64,000 nt of DNA, from contig CM043956.1 of the NCBI GenBank assembly GCA_014529385.2, positions 60,583,120 to 60,647,119 on the forward strand, written 5' to 3'. Under the pieces are notes generated by a model. It worked only from the letters and a program-made list of their open reading frames with translations, made no database searches and was not told the origin of the DNA. Source of the DNA: Adiantum capillus-veneris (taxonomy: Eukaryota; Streptophyta; Polypodiopsida; Polypodiales; Pteridaceae). Position numbers and translations under genes: made by a program. Numbering within the stretch: the stretch's first letter is position 1; every line of letters begins with the position of its first letter. This document shows positions 1 to 11,079 of the stretch, in pieces.

Positions 1-180
1 AGAAGCCTTGCCAAAGTGTAAGATGTTGAGCGGTATATCATTGCAGCTATGGAAAAGGAAATTGAGCGTAGGGCAGAGTAAAGGAGAGAGTTAAAGTGAA
101 AGCCCCTATGTCAACATCTCAAGCTGAGGCTAAGGAGTGACAAAAACGCATAAGACGCCAATAGAGGCTAACCTTGGAGT

Positions 181-1434
181 TACACATGCATTCCACGTTG
201 AAACAGAGGATGATTGGTTGGATTCTGACACACCTCTTTGATACCCTATTGAGCTAAATAGCGCCTATGGAAAAGTGCTATATAACGCCTTGTTAGACAC
301 GGGTGCTAAGTATAATTTGCTATCATATGGGGTGTGGTGTCAGTTAGGAAAGCCATCTCTATCTGAGAGTATTATCCAAGTCAAGGGTGTCAACAAGAAA
401 AAAACCACATTTTTGGGATCTGGTACACTTCTGTTAGTTATGACAATGGAGTTGTAGCTCAAGACTTTTTGGTCATGCCTGTTGGAACTATGGAGGGTAA
501 TATAAACCTAAGATGCACGTGGATGATAGCCACCAAATGCACTATTGATTGGGGGATTGGGAGTGTCACAACGCAGAAACCAACTCTTAACCCTGTCACT
601 CAAGCCATAGTCCCTGAAATATTACCTCCTGAGGAAATAAAACCAAAAACATTGCATGTCCAAGAAATTGAACCATATGTCCCTATAGCCCAACTCTGTA
701 GAGATTCAGCTTTTGTAATTGAAATAAAGCTTGAGACACACAAAACCCATCATAATATAGCATAGAAAATATACAAGTGGGTCCCTAAAGCTTCTATAGC
801 GACCATTGCTAGTGCTAAAAAACGGGAGCCTGGTAAGAGACATCCCACTCGCCCCAAGAAATGTAAAGAAACGTTGTATTGGATTCCTAAAAAACTATTA
901 GAAGCCCAAGGCTACTATGACGGAAATGGTCAAATTTGGGTGCCAAAATGTAAATTGTGCTCTTACCTATCACCTGACCCATGTGAGCCCAATCCTATAG
1001 CTGCAAAACGAATTGAAGATCGCGGAAAGGAAAAATTCACAGAATGCTAAACACCCGCTCCAGAGCTAGTTTGGGGACCGAAGAAAGAACAATTTGTTCC
1101 ACCTAGCTCAGGAACATGGAAGTCAAATGAAGCTTCTTGCTCTTCATGTAGTTCCTATACGAAAATAGAATCTTCGACACAACCTCCACCTACCATTGTA
1201 CATATCCATACAAATAAGAAAGAGTTTGCACATCCCATTGTAAGTTCACCACCTACAACAACGTTGCAAATAAAATCATGAGAGAGTACCTTACCACCCT
1301 TGCAACTAGATGATACGCATATGGCGGTTGAAAACTATTGGTTAAAGCCTTCACCCATAACAACTTGGAACAATTGGTTTCACAAGGTGACGACATCATT
1401 CCAAAAGGTATGATCTACCCAAGGAAGGGGGGAG
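181..1434 (+). pseudogene. LTR-retrotransposon protease-region remnant
   Basis: A broken polyprotein read in pieces on the plus strand. The clearest part is a retropepsin-like segment around 275-520: LLDTGAKYNLLSYG contains the DTGA active-site signature of aspartic proteases of LTR retrotransposons, followed by a hydrophobic GSGTLLLVM strand. The frame shifts near 450 and resumes as DFLVMPVGTMEG. Further on (770-1110) are unusual repeated W-[VIG]-P-K modules (KWVPKASI, YWIPKKLLEAQGYY, QIWVPKCKLC, VWGPKKEQF). In-frame stops occur near 229, 763, 1048 and 1279. No reverse transcriptase or integrase follows before the polypurine tract at 1421, so this copy is deleted or non-autonomous. The domain call is from motif only. 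Confidence 0.6.
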
Positions 1435-1700
1435 TGTTTGCTGACAGTCATCATTCACTCACTCCCCTCTCAACCTTTCTCCTTGACCTCTCAATCTCCA
1501 ATCTTAGGGAATGTATATATAAAGCCTTATACCCACAAGACAAAAATAAAAAAGTAAAAGAGCAAAAGCCACCAAACAATAATCTGGAACCTTACAAGTT
1601 GTATACATAACACAAAATCATAAAAACACGTTATGCACAAGGACACGACCTTTTGACACGACCCTCATAATATTTGCACTCTAACCATCATCTATCTGTG
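1421..1700 (+). repeat. Polypurine tract and start of a 3' LTR
   Basis: A purine run at 1421-1434 is followed by TGTTTGCTGACAGTC at 1435, the usual arrangement of polypurine tract then LTR beginning with TG. A TATA-like box GTATATATAA lies at 1513-1522, as expected for the U3/R promoter of an LTR. The LTR's right end is not defined by a matching copy in this window, so the end coordinate is approximate. It closes the protease remnant immediately upstream. Confidence 0.55.
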
Positions 1701-1774
1701 TGTATAGATATGGCTAGTACGCTAGAGTCATCCACTCCTGCCTTTGGTGAGAGGTCCCTCTTTACTTTTCACAA

Positions 1775-2131
1775 GTGTTTCACATGGTCTTTCCGGTGCT
1801 TGCCTGTGAATGGGATTTGGTAGGTACGCTAGCATGTGAGAGGAATTTCGACGAGTTAGAATGGCTGATACGTCTCTTGACCACAACTGATTCATACTTA
1901 GTAGAGAGCGTTTCTCCCCTTGCACAAGCCTACCCTTTTGACCAAGATGACTATAGACGTTTAGTGACCTTCTTAGTAAACATTGGTGCCTCTAATGATG
2001 AAGACGATTTACATGATTACACAGATGACACATATGGTCTCACGGATGATGACTTTGTTTTTCTCGACGACGAGGATAAGGGTTTAGCCTTATGGTTCCC
2101 CCCCAATCTCTACAATATCCTGTTCCCTTGA
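1775..2131 (+). CDS. Short acidic ORF of unknown origin
   Basis: A 118-residue open frame, not recognised. Its C-terminal half is strongly acidic (runs such as DEDDLHDYTDD and FLDDEDKG). It ends just before a G-rich tract (2139-2156) that resembles a polypurine tract, so it may be the end of a retrotransposon ORF rather than a host gene. No signal peptide, membrane segment or catalytic motif is visible. Support for a real protein is weak. Confidence 0.2.
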   Translation: MFHMVFPVLACEWDLVGTLACERNFDELEWLIRLLTTTDSYLVESVSPLAQAYPFDQDDYRRLVTFLVNIGASNDEDDLHDYTDDTYGLTDDDFVFLDDEDKGLALWFPPNLYNILFP

Positions 2132-2138
2132 CTCTTTA

Positions 2139-2156
2139 GGGGGGGGGAGGGAGGGG
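2139..2156 (+). other. G-rich tract, possible polypurine tract
   Basis: Eighteen bases of G with two A interruptions, followed by TTGCAAATAATTAGG. The position after an acidic ORF resembles the end of an LTR retrotransposon, but no LTR pair can be shown. Confidence 0.25.
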
Positions 2157-3360
2157 TTGCAAATAATTAGGTTAGGGTTCCTTATGTTGTTTGATTGTGT
2201 TCAATAAGAGATGGTGCCTCTTCCCACTGATGTGCCTCCTAGAGGTATTCCTTGTGTTACCTAGTGTGTACAGGAACATGTTGCTATTGTTAGGACTTGG
2301 AACTTCATGGAATCTTTCTCTCGTTCACTCTTTGAATCAAGTGCGATCATCAAGACGAACAGGTGTTTCTTGTCCATTAGCATTGCCCCTTATCTTTGTT
2401 TTTGCATCCATGTTTGTCTGCTTTAAATGTGATTGGTAGCACAATATTACACACATTTGCTTAGATTAAACATTAGATCGATATATAATATTCTGCCATA
2501 ATTCCTTGTCTAGGTTTTTAGATTTTCTCTTAATACCATGGGGAATTGCTTCCTAATAGTCAATGGTTACTTTAGGTTCTTAATCCGATTTAGGTAGCAT
2601 GTTGTGCAATGTACTAGAGCTTTCTAGTGGGCTTAGTTCCTATTGACCTTTAGCTTAAGTATTATAAAGGAAGTTTACTAGTGTCATGAGCCTAGGTAGG
2701 GTAACAGTGTTATATGACCCCCCAAAGTTACAAAATAAAAATACTAAAAACGAACAAAAAAAATCAAAAGTGCCACAATGTAAAATCTTAAGCTGGAAGA
2801 GAATCCGAGCTTGACTTGGTACTTCACTCACATGTATCACCTATGGTACTAGAGCCCTAGAGGTTCCCACTGTGGGCGCTTTTCCTTCAAAAGTGAACAA
2901 TCAAAGGCATACAAAATAAGCACACACTTCAAAATTGAATCAATGTGAAAAGACTTTTGGGGGTCAAAGAAAAGGAAATAAGTCAGGCGATGATTTCATG
3001 AGCAATTTCATTTTTAGTAGCTTAACTACAAGGTCTTCTAGGTATAGCCTCTAGTCAGCCCTCGGACATGAAATACTTGGCTCTCACGATTAAACAGCTT
3101 AGTTGACCAGAGAAAATTGAGAAGCTTGCCCATGGTATTAATAGTTGACCTCTAGTGCCTTTCGACCATTAAAATTAGCAACCCAAACTTGTTTATTTTT
3201 TGACTTTACAATCGTTTATGTGTTTGATTATATCATAGTTTAATGTTTACTGCTGACAAATTGTTTAATATTCGGTTACCAATCAATTTATGTGTCTACA
3301 ACTGCATATGTTTTTAATTGAATATGAGAATGCAATTACTGTGCCAATGTTGGTTGATTT
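2157..3360. other. Intergenic stretch without recognised gene
   Basis: About 1.2 kb of moderately AT-rich sequence. I see no conserved domain, RNA gene or paired repeat here; it may be decayed LTR or internal sequence of neighbouring elements. Confidence 0.4.
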
Positions 3361-3460
3361 TGCAGTGATTGAAGAAGGCTAGGATATTCAGACTCGGATG
3401 CTCTTCCACCTCGATGAACGAACTTCATCTCAATAGCTTCTGAGGACGGAATCTACATCA

Positions 3461-4155
3461 GAAAGGGGGGCATGTTAACCGACAAATCAGACAGTGGAGT
3501 CAGCACCGGGCGAATAGGAAGCTTGGGAACTACCCAACGCTCCCTATCACTTGGTGTTGACCTTGGTGTTAAAGCCATTACAAGCGACAGTAAATACCTT
3601 GAGATAGTGGAGTCAATACTGGGCAAATAGTTAAGCTTGGGGACTGCCCAACTACGTGTAATCGACGATGGACCCTTTTGGTGATGTGATTACAATTCAT
3701 GCAATGGAGTCAATACTGGGCGAATAGGAAGCTTGGGGACTGCAAAGCCCCCTATCACTTGGTGTTGACCATGGTGTTAAAGACATTACATGCGACAGTG
3801 AAGTCAGCACCGAGCGAATAGGAGGCTTGGTGACTGTCCAACGCCCCCTATCGCTTGGTACTGACCTTGACAAATGGGCGTCGGCCCAGTAAATATCCAC
3901 ATATATCATCTTGTTTTGAGTCAGGGACCGGGCTTGTTGGTCCTATAGGTGCTTGGGTGATCGCCGATGAGAGGCACACCACATATCTCATTTGATACTA
4001 TTTTTACTTTGACCGGCCACTATGGACGCCCATGTGTGAACGGGTTAAACTCTTATAAAAGGTCTATTTGACCTAAAATCTATATTTTGGGAGGTTTAAG
4101 CTAAGAAGTGCTCTTGCTCCATCTCTATCTTCTTCTCTTTCGTGTGCTCACATGG

Positions 4156-4205
<50 letters not shown>

Positions 4206-4250
4206 TCAAGCGTTGCAGCGACATTGGCAGTGACGAGGTGGTAGAGTGCA
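3461..4250 (+). repeat. Polypurine tract and 3' LTR with internal four-copy repeat
   Basis: GAAAGGGGGGCA at 3461-3472 is followed by TGTTAACCGACAAATC at 3473, a polypurine tract plus LTR start. Inside the LTR four degenerate copies of a ~95-115 bp unit begin at about 3491, 3606, 3703 and 3796, each carrying forms of GGAGTCAGCACCGGGCGAAT then GGAAGCTTGGGGACTG. Copies 1, 3 and 4 also share CCCTATCRCTTGGTRYTGAC. A TATA box TCTTATAAAA is at 4051-4060. The right end is uncertain because no partner LTR is present. Confidence 0.6.
4159..4204. repeat. (TG)n microsatellite
   Basis: Uninterrupted TG dinucleotide repeat of about 46 bases. The Thr-His ORF on the opposite strand is an artefact of this repeat. 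Confidence 0.97.
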
Positions 4251-4360
4251 CCATCGACAACAGCTTCTTCTTCTTCACCGCACAGGATCCTTCACGACGG
4301 AAGCATTGAGCGGTGAGTGACACACCATTGTTTCTTTGAGGTTGTTAGGACTCTCTAGTT

Positions 4361-6650
4361 GTGTGTTTGCAGCCTTCCGAAGCTCGCACACGGTGCACAG
4401 GCAAGTCCCCAGTCTTCGACATGTACGGCAAAGCGTACAGAGAAGCCTCATTTTCTTCAATGCAATTTGACCCAATCATGTTGAAAAATGGATTCATGCA
4501 TATAGCAATCAAGCAGCTCTTAGGGCAAATTTTCATGAGAGCATCCAAAGTCTTGAGATCAAGACTACTCCAGGGATTCTAAATTGGATGTTTCTTATTT
4601 CACAGCTACATATAGAGCTCAATGGAAAAAATGAACAAGGAGACTCCTCCAAACATCCAAGGATTAAAGAGGAAGGACCAATTGCTCATGAAGCAATTGC
4701 TCAATCTATAGCTCAAATTCCAGTAGCAGTTGCGTCTTGTACATGTCCCTCTATCACAAAAACATTGCTTTGGATGAAAGCCTAACCCCCCTAGTCCTTC
4801 ACTTGCTTGCTGAAATTTTAATTTTTTATCGACAAGCTCCCCAACTTGGTGAAGGTTGCTTTGCTATTGTGAAGCAAGTTAGAGTGATGCATCCAAAATT
4901 TATGGATGTAGTGTACGTGGCGAAGATCTACAAGCTCATACCGCATGGAAAATCCTCCATACAGATGGCACTACAAGAGGATATTGCCATGACTATTTAG
5001 CATTGTGGAATGATCCTTGCCAAGGGCCTTGGAGATCAAAGCGTTAAGCCAATGCTTACCTTGAGAATGTGGAATGGTGGCCACCTAGTGCAATGGATAC
5101 AAGCATGCCACCATGATAATAGCAAACCAACTACTATAAGAGAGTTCCAATACACCTGTAGAACTTTGGAGTAGTTTATTGAGAACATCTTGCCAATCAT
5201 GAATGCACTCTTATAGATGCTGAAGTTTTTTCATAGTCGTGACTTCCTACAGAGTGATCTCCATGCTCGCAACATATTGATACACTTTGGCACTAAAGGG
5301 GTGTATATGCTGGTATCGTTGATTGGGAATCAAGCATTATTGCAAACACCAAAGAGACATTTCCTCGCTTGTTATAGCTATCCCTAGAAGCAAGAGCACA
5401 ACAAGAGAAAGATTATCCATGGACAACTCCTAAAGACATTAGCACAAACCCCCCTCCTTTCGCTAAAGCTTTTGATGTGTATATCCTGTGTTGGATTCTT
5501 AGACGCTTGATTTTGTGTATTCTGCACCTTTTTGAACGTGAGAAACAAGTTTTTTGTGCAATGTGCTCCAAGATATCACCCAAGAAAAAAAGAGGAATCC
5601 CTTAAATAGGCCTAAGGCATGGAATTTATCATTTTGTAAGAATGGATCTCATAATGGTAGCTACAACATGGCCAATCAATGATTGAATGATCTAAGTTAT
5701 GTGCCATTGTTTTAACTGTGTAATGCTTTTCAAGTTGTTCTTTAAAAAAATTCAAGCCCAAGTTTTAAATGATTTTAAGTTTAGTTTTAACAATGTTTCT
5801 AAAGCAATTTTTGACAAATTCAAAGATTTAAAGGGCATGCATATTTTACGTCGTCAACATGTGCTTCGTGTTATGTACAGTTGGAAAACATACCTCCATA
5901 CGATGACAAACCTTAGCATGATGACATGTCATCTCAACACGATCAATATGCACATAAAGATCCCTATCTCAACAATGAATTAGCACAACAAATCTACAAA
6001 GAAGAGGAGATTTGTGTTGCTAAAGGAAATTTAAGAGGTCTAGCAAGGTCCCAATAGGATTAGTCATACCACGATGGAGAGTCATTGAGCTACAAGGAAT
6101 GCAAAAAGTTGTGTCCAAACCATTTTATGCAACACAAACTTTTTAGATTCATTGGTAGTGCAAAGGGATCCTTTCCTTTAAAGATACTAACTTGTAACAT
6201 ACGATATTGGCACAACATATCCACGCTAGATTCTTACAAGTGTATGTGCAAAATTCAAACAACAACCAGATAGTTATTTACTTTGTGTAACAATGCTACT
6301 TCTATTATGTTTTGGGGTGCAAAGTAGGTTGGAATGATCGATCTAGCAAGGGAGGGGTTATCAAGGGACGCCTAGCACAACCAGTTCACGCTCAAGAGGC
6401 AAATGAAGAGCCTCCATGCAAGAAGGGCTTCACCTATCTCCCTAAAGAGATAGCAATCCTTGAGCAACTTGCTACTCAAGGCATAGAGGTAGCCAGCCAA
6501 GGAGAGACTGTACAACCATTGCACGCTTGTTACAAGGCATCGAAAGCTGAGAATGCTGGATTGAAGCAAAAACTAGGAAGATATGAGGCAAAAATTGATC
6601 CCTTGGAAGAGGACATTTTGAAGAAGGGACAACCAGGTCTATGGTAACAT
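4361..6650 (+). pseudogene. Kinase-like pseudogene, copy A
   Basis: A broken gene with protein-kinase landmarks in order: glycine-loop sequence LGEGCFAIVKQV near 4843, a VAIK-like VYVAKIYK near 4912, a catalytic-loop match HSRDFLQSDLHARNIL near 5230-5280, a DWE triplet where DFG is expected near 5320 (after a frameshift), and subdomain VIII/IX-like YPWTTPKDIS and DVYILCWILRRL near 5415-5510. Downstream, 5975-6130 encodes QIYKEEEICVAKGNLRGLA and 6312-6647 a charged tail predicted to be coiled coil. In-frame TAG codons at 4998 and near 5173 and 5214, plus frameshifts, argue against function. A second copy lies inverted at 14230-11080. The family is not recognised; whether these were ordinary host genes or cargo captured by a transposon cannot be told here. 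Confidence 0.6.
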
Positions 6651-6792
6651 ATGAGTTTTGTCTACACAAATCATGGGAGATTACACCCAAAATCTAAGCT
6701 AGATCTTTTTTATGCAAAGGCCGTCGTTTTGTAACTACTCGTTTTTTTAAATCCAACTCTTTGTAATAACCAAATTAATAAAATTACTAGAC

Positions 6793-6795
<3 letters not shown>

Positions 6796-6836
<41 letters not shown>
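6796..6836. repeat. (GA)n microsatellite
   Basis: Pure GA repeat of about 41 bases, immediately after the end of kinase-like copy A. Confidence 0.97.
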
Positions 6837-6838
<2 letters not shown>

Positions 6839-6839
6839 T

Positions 6840-7920
6840 ATGACACCCAAGGGCTTTACTTGATTAAAGGTATGTTGTATTTCTCACCCACAAATAGCTC
6901 TTTAATCATTGCAAAAATGGTCATGGGACTTTGAACCATCATAAAAAAGTGTTAGTCATTGCAAAAAATGGATTGCTTATACATCATTCTGAGCGTCAAT
7001 CACAAGCACCATCATCCACTTTTTCCACATTTGAACAACTTGGATCCACATCTTCCAAATCCCACTCAATTTCATCATCAAAGTGGGCTTCACCTACAAT
7101 TGCTTCGTGAGTCTGAAAATATCCAAAGCTTTGCTATGTAGCTCGTGTAGCTCTCCTTGCTGGATTTTGCATTAGTCGCATATAGCAAAAGGCATACATT
7201 AAATCTATAGCCCGTTTAGGAGTCAATCAATTTCTTTTCTTGGTGTGCATAAAAAAAAATGACAACCAATTTTTCCCACAGCCTCCACTAGAGGTGGCCG
7301 CCACTGACAAGACCTTGATCGCCACCTCTTGTAGCTCCACTTTATCCCCTCTACATTCCTTCCATCAAACAAGTGCACTCAATGTCTTCATCGCATTTAT
7401 GTGCACGGATCCCCAAACATTCCTTCTATGTTGGTGTAGACTGTCTTTTGCGCATAAGCTACCCTACCATCTACATCACCTAATAATTGTTACACGCTTT
7501 CTTAAAATTATTGATGACCTCATTATTAGCAGATTGATTGTGCATTTGAAACTCTAGATCCTACCTAAGTTGCATTGTACATTATATGGTGTACGTATAA
7601 TACGTTTTAAACAGATGTATTATACGACACCTATCTTTATTCGATCGTATTATACGATGCCACATCAACAAAACAATCGTAACGTATAATTTCTTGGAAT
7701 TTCGATCGAAATATATAGCTCTTTATATACCGTGAAAATGGATTGTTTTCCTCATTCTATTGATCTCTCTTCCCTTATCTCATCTATAGGCGAGCTTTAC
7801 AACATGAAGAAAAATATAGAAAAACCAGTTTAAATTTAGTCATATAAGTTTTTTTGTAAAAATTTAGAGCTTTGGATAAAAAGTCTTTTTAAGGCTTTGG
7901 AGTTTTGAGTTTAGTCTTTA
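6840..7920. other. AT-rich stretch, no gene recognised
   Basis: No conserved coding signal. At 7575-7700 there are repeated short palindromic blocks built on GTATTATACGA and CGTATAATACG, possibly the remains of a small transposon end. The rest shows nothing I can assign. Confidence 0.4.
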
Positions 7921-7924
7921 TCTG

Positions 7925-8485
7925 CTCTCTGTGAAGTGTATCTTACACTGGGAGGTAAATTAAAATAAGGTAGTTAATAAAAACTTGCCTTTTGTAGAGG
8001 AAACTCACACTTGGAAGTGATTTAAGATAGTTAAAGTTAGCAGTTATTTGCTTTGTGTTGAACTATGTTCACACTAGACGTAACATTAGTTAGATAGTTA
8101 AAGTTAAGAGTTACTTGTTGTGTGTTGAACTATGTTCACACCTGGAAGTAACTTAGGTTATATTTATCTAATGACTGTCTGTCATGTGTAGAGTAATACT
8201 CATACTACATACAATTTAGGTAGATTAAATAATAATCTCTCTCTTTGTGTAGAGGTATTCTCACTCTTAGAAGAGATTTAGAGAAGTAGTGAGTATTGAT
8301 TGCTTGCCAAGTGTAGAGTTACACTCACACTTGGAGGTAATTTAGATAGGTTTTTTAAAGATATCTTGCTTTACGTAGAGTTTACTCACACTTGGAAGTT
8401 ATTGAGATAGATTAAGCGATTTATTTATCATGATTCAGGTGTAAGTAAAGTGAAAGCTCACACTTGAAAATAAATTATTTTTGGT
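7925..8485 (+). repeat. Nine-copy degenerate ~63-bp tandem array upstream of hAT
   Basis: Nine diverged units start at about 7932, 7991, 8053, 8119, 8183, 8243, 8305, 8370 and 8437, a period of 59-67 bases. The best unit core reads AAGTGTAGAGTTACAC followed by TCACACTTGGAAGT and then AATTTAGATAG. The core is partly palindromic (AAGTGT ... ACACTT). The array ends about 120 bases before the first ATG of the hAT transposase pseudogene, so it lies where subterminal transposase-binding repeats would be; that role is inference. Confidence 0.7.
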
Positions 8486-8604
8486 ATTTATAATATAAAG
8501 AGGTTGAAAACGTTGACGAATAAAGTAATTTAAATGGTCTTAGAGTTTGATTTTAGATTTGTATTTAGTAATTAGTTTTGTTTGAGTTTGCAAATCTCAA
8601 GAAG

Positions 8605-10762
8605 ATGGTGAAAGGATATGAGTGGAACTACGTAGATGAATTGGTCAGTGGAAAGACTACATCAAAGTTGAGGTGTAAGACCTGCGGCCATAATTTTAGC
8701 TGAAATGCTTATAGGATAAAAGAGCATGTGTTCAAAATTCCTGAGAACGTTTTAGCTTGCAAATACCCCCCAAGAGGTATTGAAGAAAAATTTCCCGAGT
8801 GGGCACTCAAAGCAAAGAGAGCACATCTTGAGGGTAAAAAAAAGGAAGGTCCCAAAATGATGGCTCCATCTATGGCTACGGACAATGAGATAACACTCGA
8901 GAATGATCAAAACCCTCCTTCGACCCCTGCTTCAGGTCAAGGAGGGTGTCATTCATCCTTTGCTGGGGATTGTAGCTCTAATCGTACCAGAAGCTCTGCT
9001 AACATGAGCCAAAGTGAAGCATGGACTGGAGGAGAACCTGCACGAAGTGATCCTACTTTGCATCAGGCATTTGGGAAACAATGGCTGCTTGAACTCCATC
9101 TTAAGTGGACGCAAGCATTTGTGGCATGTGGAATTCCTTTTAATGTCATTCGAAATCCTATCTTCAAAGATGTTTTAATGAGCACAACGAAGAAGGGTTT
9201 TGTGGTACGTGATTATTATAAGATGCATACTAAATATTTAGATAAAGTGAAAACTACATCAGAGAATATTTTAAAGCGCACAACTCTTGATTATGTGCCA
9301 CAATATGGATGCACAATTACTCTAGATGGTTAGACAAAATGTCAGAAGAAACCATTGATTAATGTGATGTTGATTTATCCAAGAGGTTCCATATTTCTTG
9401 AAGCGATCGATACATCCCTGAGAGAGAAAACTAGTGGATATCTTGCTGGTGTATATGAGCGTTCGATCAGAAGAGCAGGGGGACCTAAAATTGTGACATC
9501 CATTGTCACAGATAATGCATCTAACTACAAAGCAATTGGAAAAGCAATTGAAGCAAAGTATCCAGAGATTACATGAGTTCCATGTGCTGCTCACACTTTG
9601 AATCTGCTCCCAAAAGACTTTGGAAAAGTTCCTTCTATTAAGCAAACTCTTCTAGATGCAAACCACTTGGTGAAGTTTATAAGAGAGCATTCATTTTTCT
9701 TACACTTTTGTTTAGAACAAAGTCCCCAACCAAAAATTTATAGATTTTTTTGTGTGACTTGTTTTGGGACAACATATTACGTTCTCTCTACACTGCAGCA
9801 GGTTAAAGCAGTCCTTGTTGAAACAGTGGTAGATAGAAGATGGGACATTTGGCTTGATAAGTATCCCAAGTATGAACCTGCTGCGTCCAAATGCTATCAT
9901 CTTGTAAACTCTCCTGTTTTTTGGAGAAATGTAGACAAAATTGTTACTGTCACATAATCCTTCACTCATCTGATATGATTAATGGACAAAGAAGCCTCTA
10001 TCTTTGGACAGGTTTACTGGTACATGCATGAAGCCACTCGTGAGTTAAAAGATTGTACATCTTATGCAGGAAAATAGAAAGCCATGATGATGTGGTTTGT
10101 CGAAAGACGATGGGAGTAGTTGCATACTCCTTTACATGGAGCGGGTTTTGTCTTAGATCCCAAGTTCCAGATGCACGAGCAATCTTCAAACAATGAAGTG
10201 ATCAGTGATTCAGAGAAAGTGTGTGCTCAACTATTAAGCAATGTGGATGGACAAGTGGCATACACGTAGAAGATAGCATATACTAGCAGAGAAGGAATGT
10301 TTGTGGATCCTTGGCATATAGATGCTATCAAGACGATGAGCGCACCAATTTCGTGAAAAGAGTACGGTGGAGAAAAAGTGGAACTTCAACATGGCTGTGA
10401 GAGTATTGTCTATTGTCGCCTCAAGTGGTAGTTGTGAAAGAAATTGGTGTTTGTTTGCTTTTGTGCATACTAAAAAACAAAATCCATTAAGTCCTAGACA
10501 AGTTGTGGACTTGGTGTATGTATTTTGTAACATGAGACTTATGGATAAGCCAACAAAGTTAGCCACACGTGCCAGGGAAGAAAGCTTTGGGCGCTTTCAA
10601 ACACACAAAGCAATTGCAAATGAGCTCAACTCCGATGATGAAATGGAATGGAACCGGAAAGATATTAATCTGGAATGTTCAGATATCAAAGAAATTGATG
10701 ACATGGTGCTTGTGATTGAGGGGACAAATGAGCTATATAGTTTGTACTATATTTTCAACTAA
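8605..10762 (+). pseudogene. hAT transposase pseudogene (BED finger, DUF659-like, dimerisation)
   Basis: A nearly full-length hAT-superfamily transposase, broken by stops. The ATG at 8605 opens the frame. Residues ~28-52 match a BED zinc finger (LRCKTCGHNF ... IKEHVF ... ACKYPP), interrupted by TGA at 8701. From 9061 to 9700 the protein has the DUF659-type core: GKQWLLELHLKWTQAFVACG, ITLDG-stop-TKCQKKPLINVML, IVTDNASNYKAIGKAIEAKY and VPCAAHTLNLLPKDFGK, where CAAHTLNL is a hallmark of plant hAT elements. Two stops in this region fall where a tryptophan is expected. The C-terminal dimerisation region (10367-10762) retains SSGSCERNWCLFAFVHTKK. The element's ends were not found with certainty. 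Host function is unlikely. Confidence 0.85.
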
Positions 10763-10797
10763 TTTTGCAATGTGAAAGTTATATGGAGTTTAGCTTC

Positions 10798-10801
<4 letters not shown>

Positions 10802-10865
<64 letters not shown>

Positions 10866-10905
10866 ACTCTCTTCCTCTCTCATTGTCTCTCTTTCTCTCC
10901 ATCTG
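10802..10905. repeat. (CT)n microsatellite
   Basis: CT repeat, pure to about 10846 and then interrupted by TTT, CAC and similar variants. It lies directly downstream of the hAT transposase remnant. Confidence 0.95.
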
Positions 10906-11079
10906 CTCTCTATCATTGTCAAAAAGAGAGAGGAAGAGAGAACATAACTTACACAATTTCCGCCAACATGCGACATGTCCATTTGTTCCAACAAATAGAA
11001 ATTTACATACCAAAAAGAGGTTTTAGATACAAATCTTGAGATTTAAAATACAAAAAGAGCTTATTATTGTTTGGGAGAT

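Noticed and set aside
4361-5600. Stops in the kinase-like gene corrected by U-to-C RNA editing
   Set aside because: Such editing is known in fern and hornwort organelles, but this is nuclear DNA with frameshifts as well as stops, so pseudogenisation is simpler.
7925-8485. CRISPR-like array
   Set aside because: The repeated unit is degenerate over its whole ~63-bp length with no constant repeat/variable spacer pattern, and the context is a plant nuclear genome.
10765-11026. Ser-Leu-rich and Glu-Arg-rich ORFs (also at 19112, 20231, 25774, 27217, 42912, 47503)
   Set aside because: Products of (CT)n/(GA)n repeats rather than signal peptides or coiled coils.
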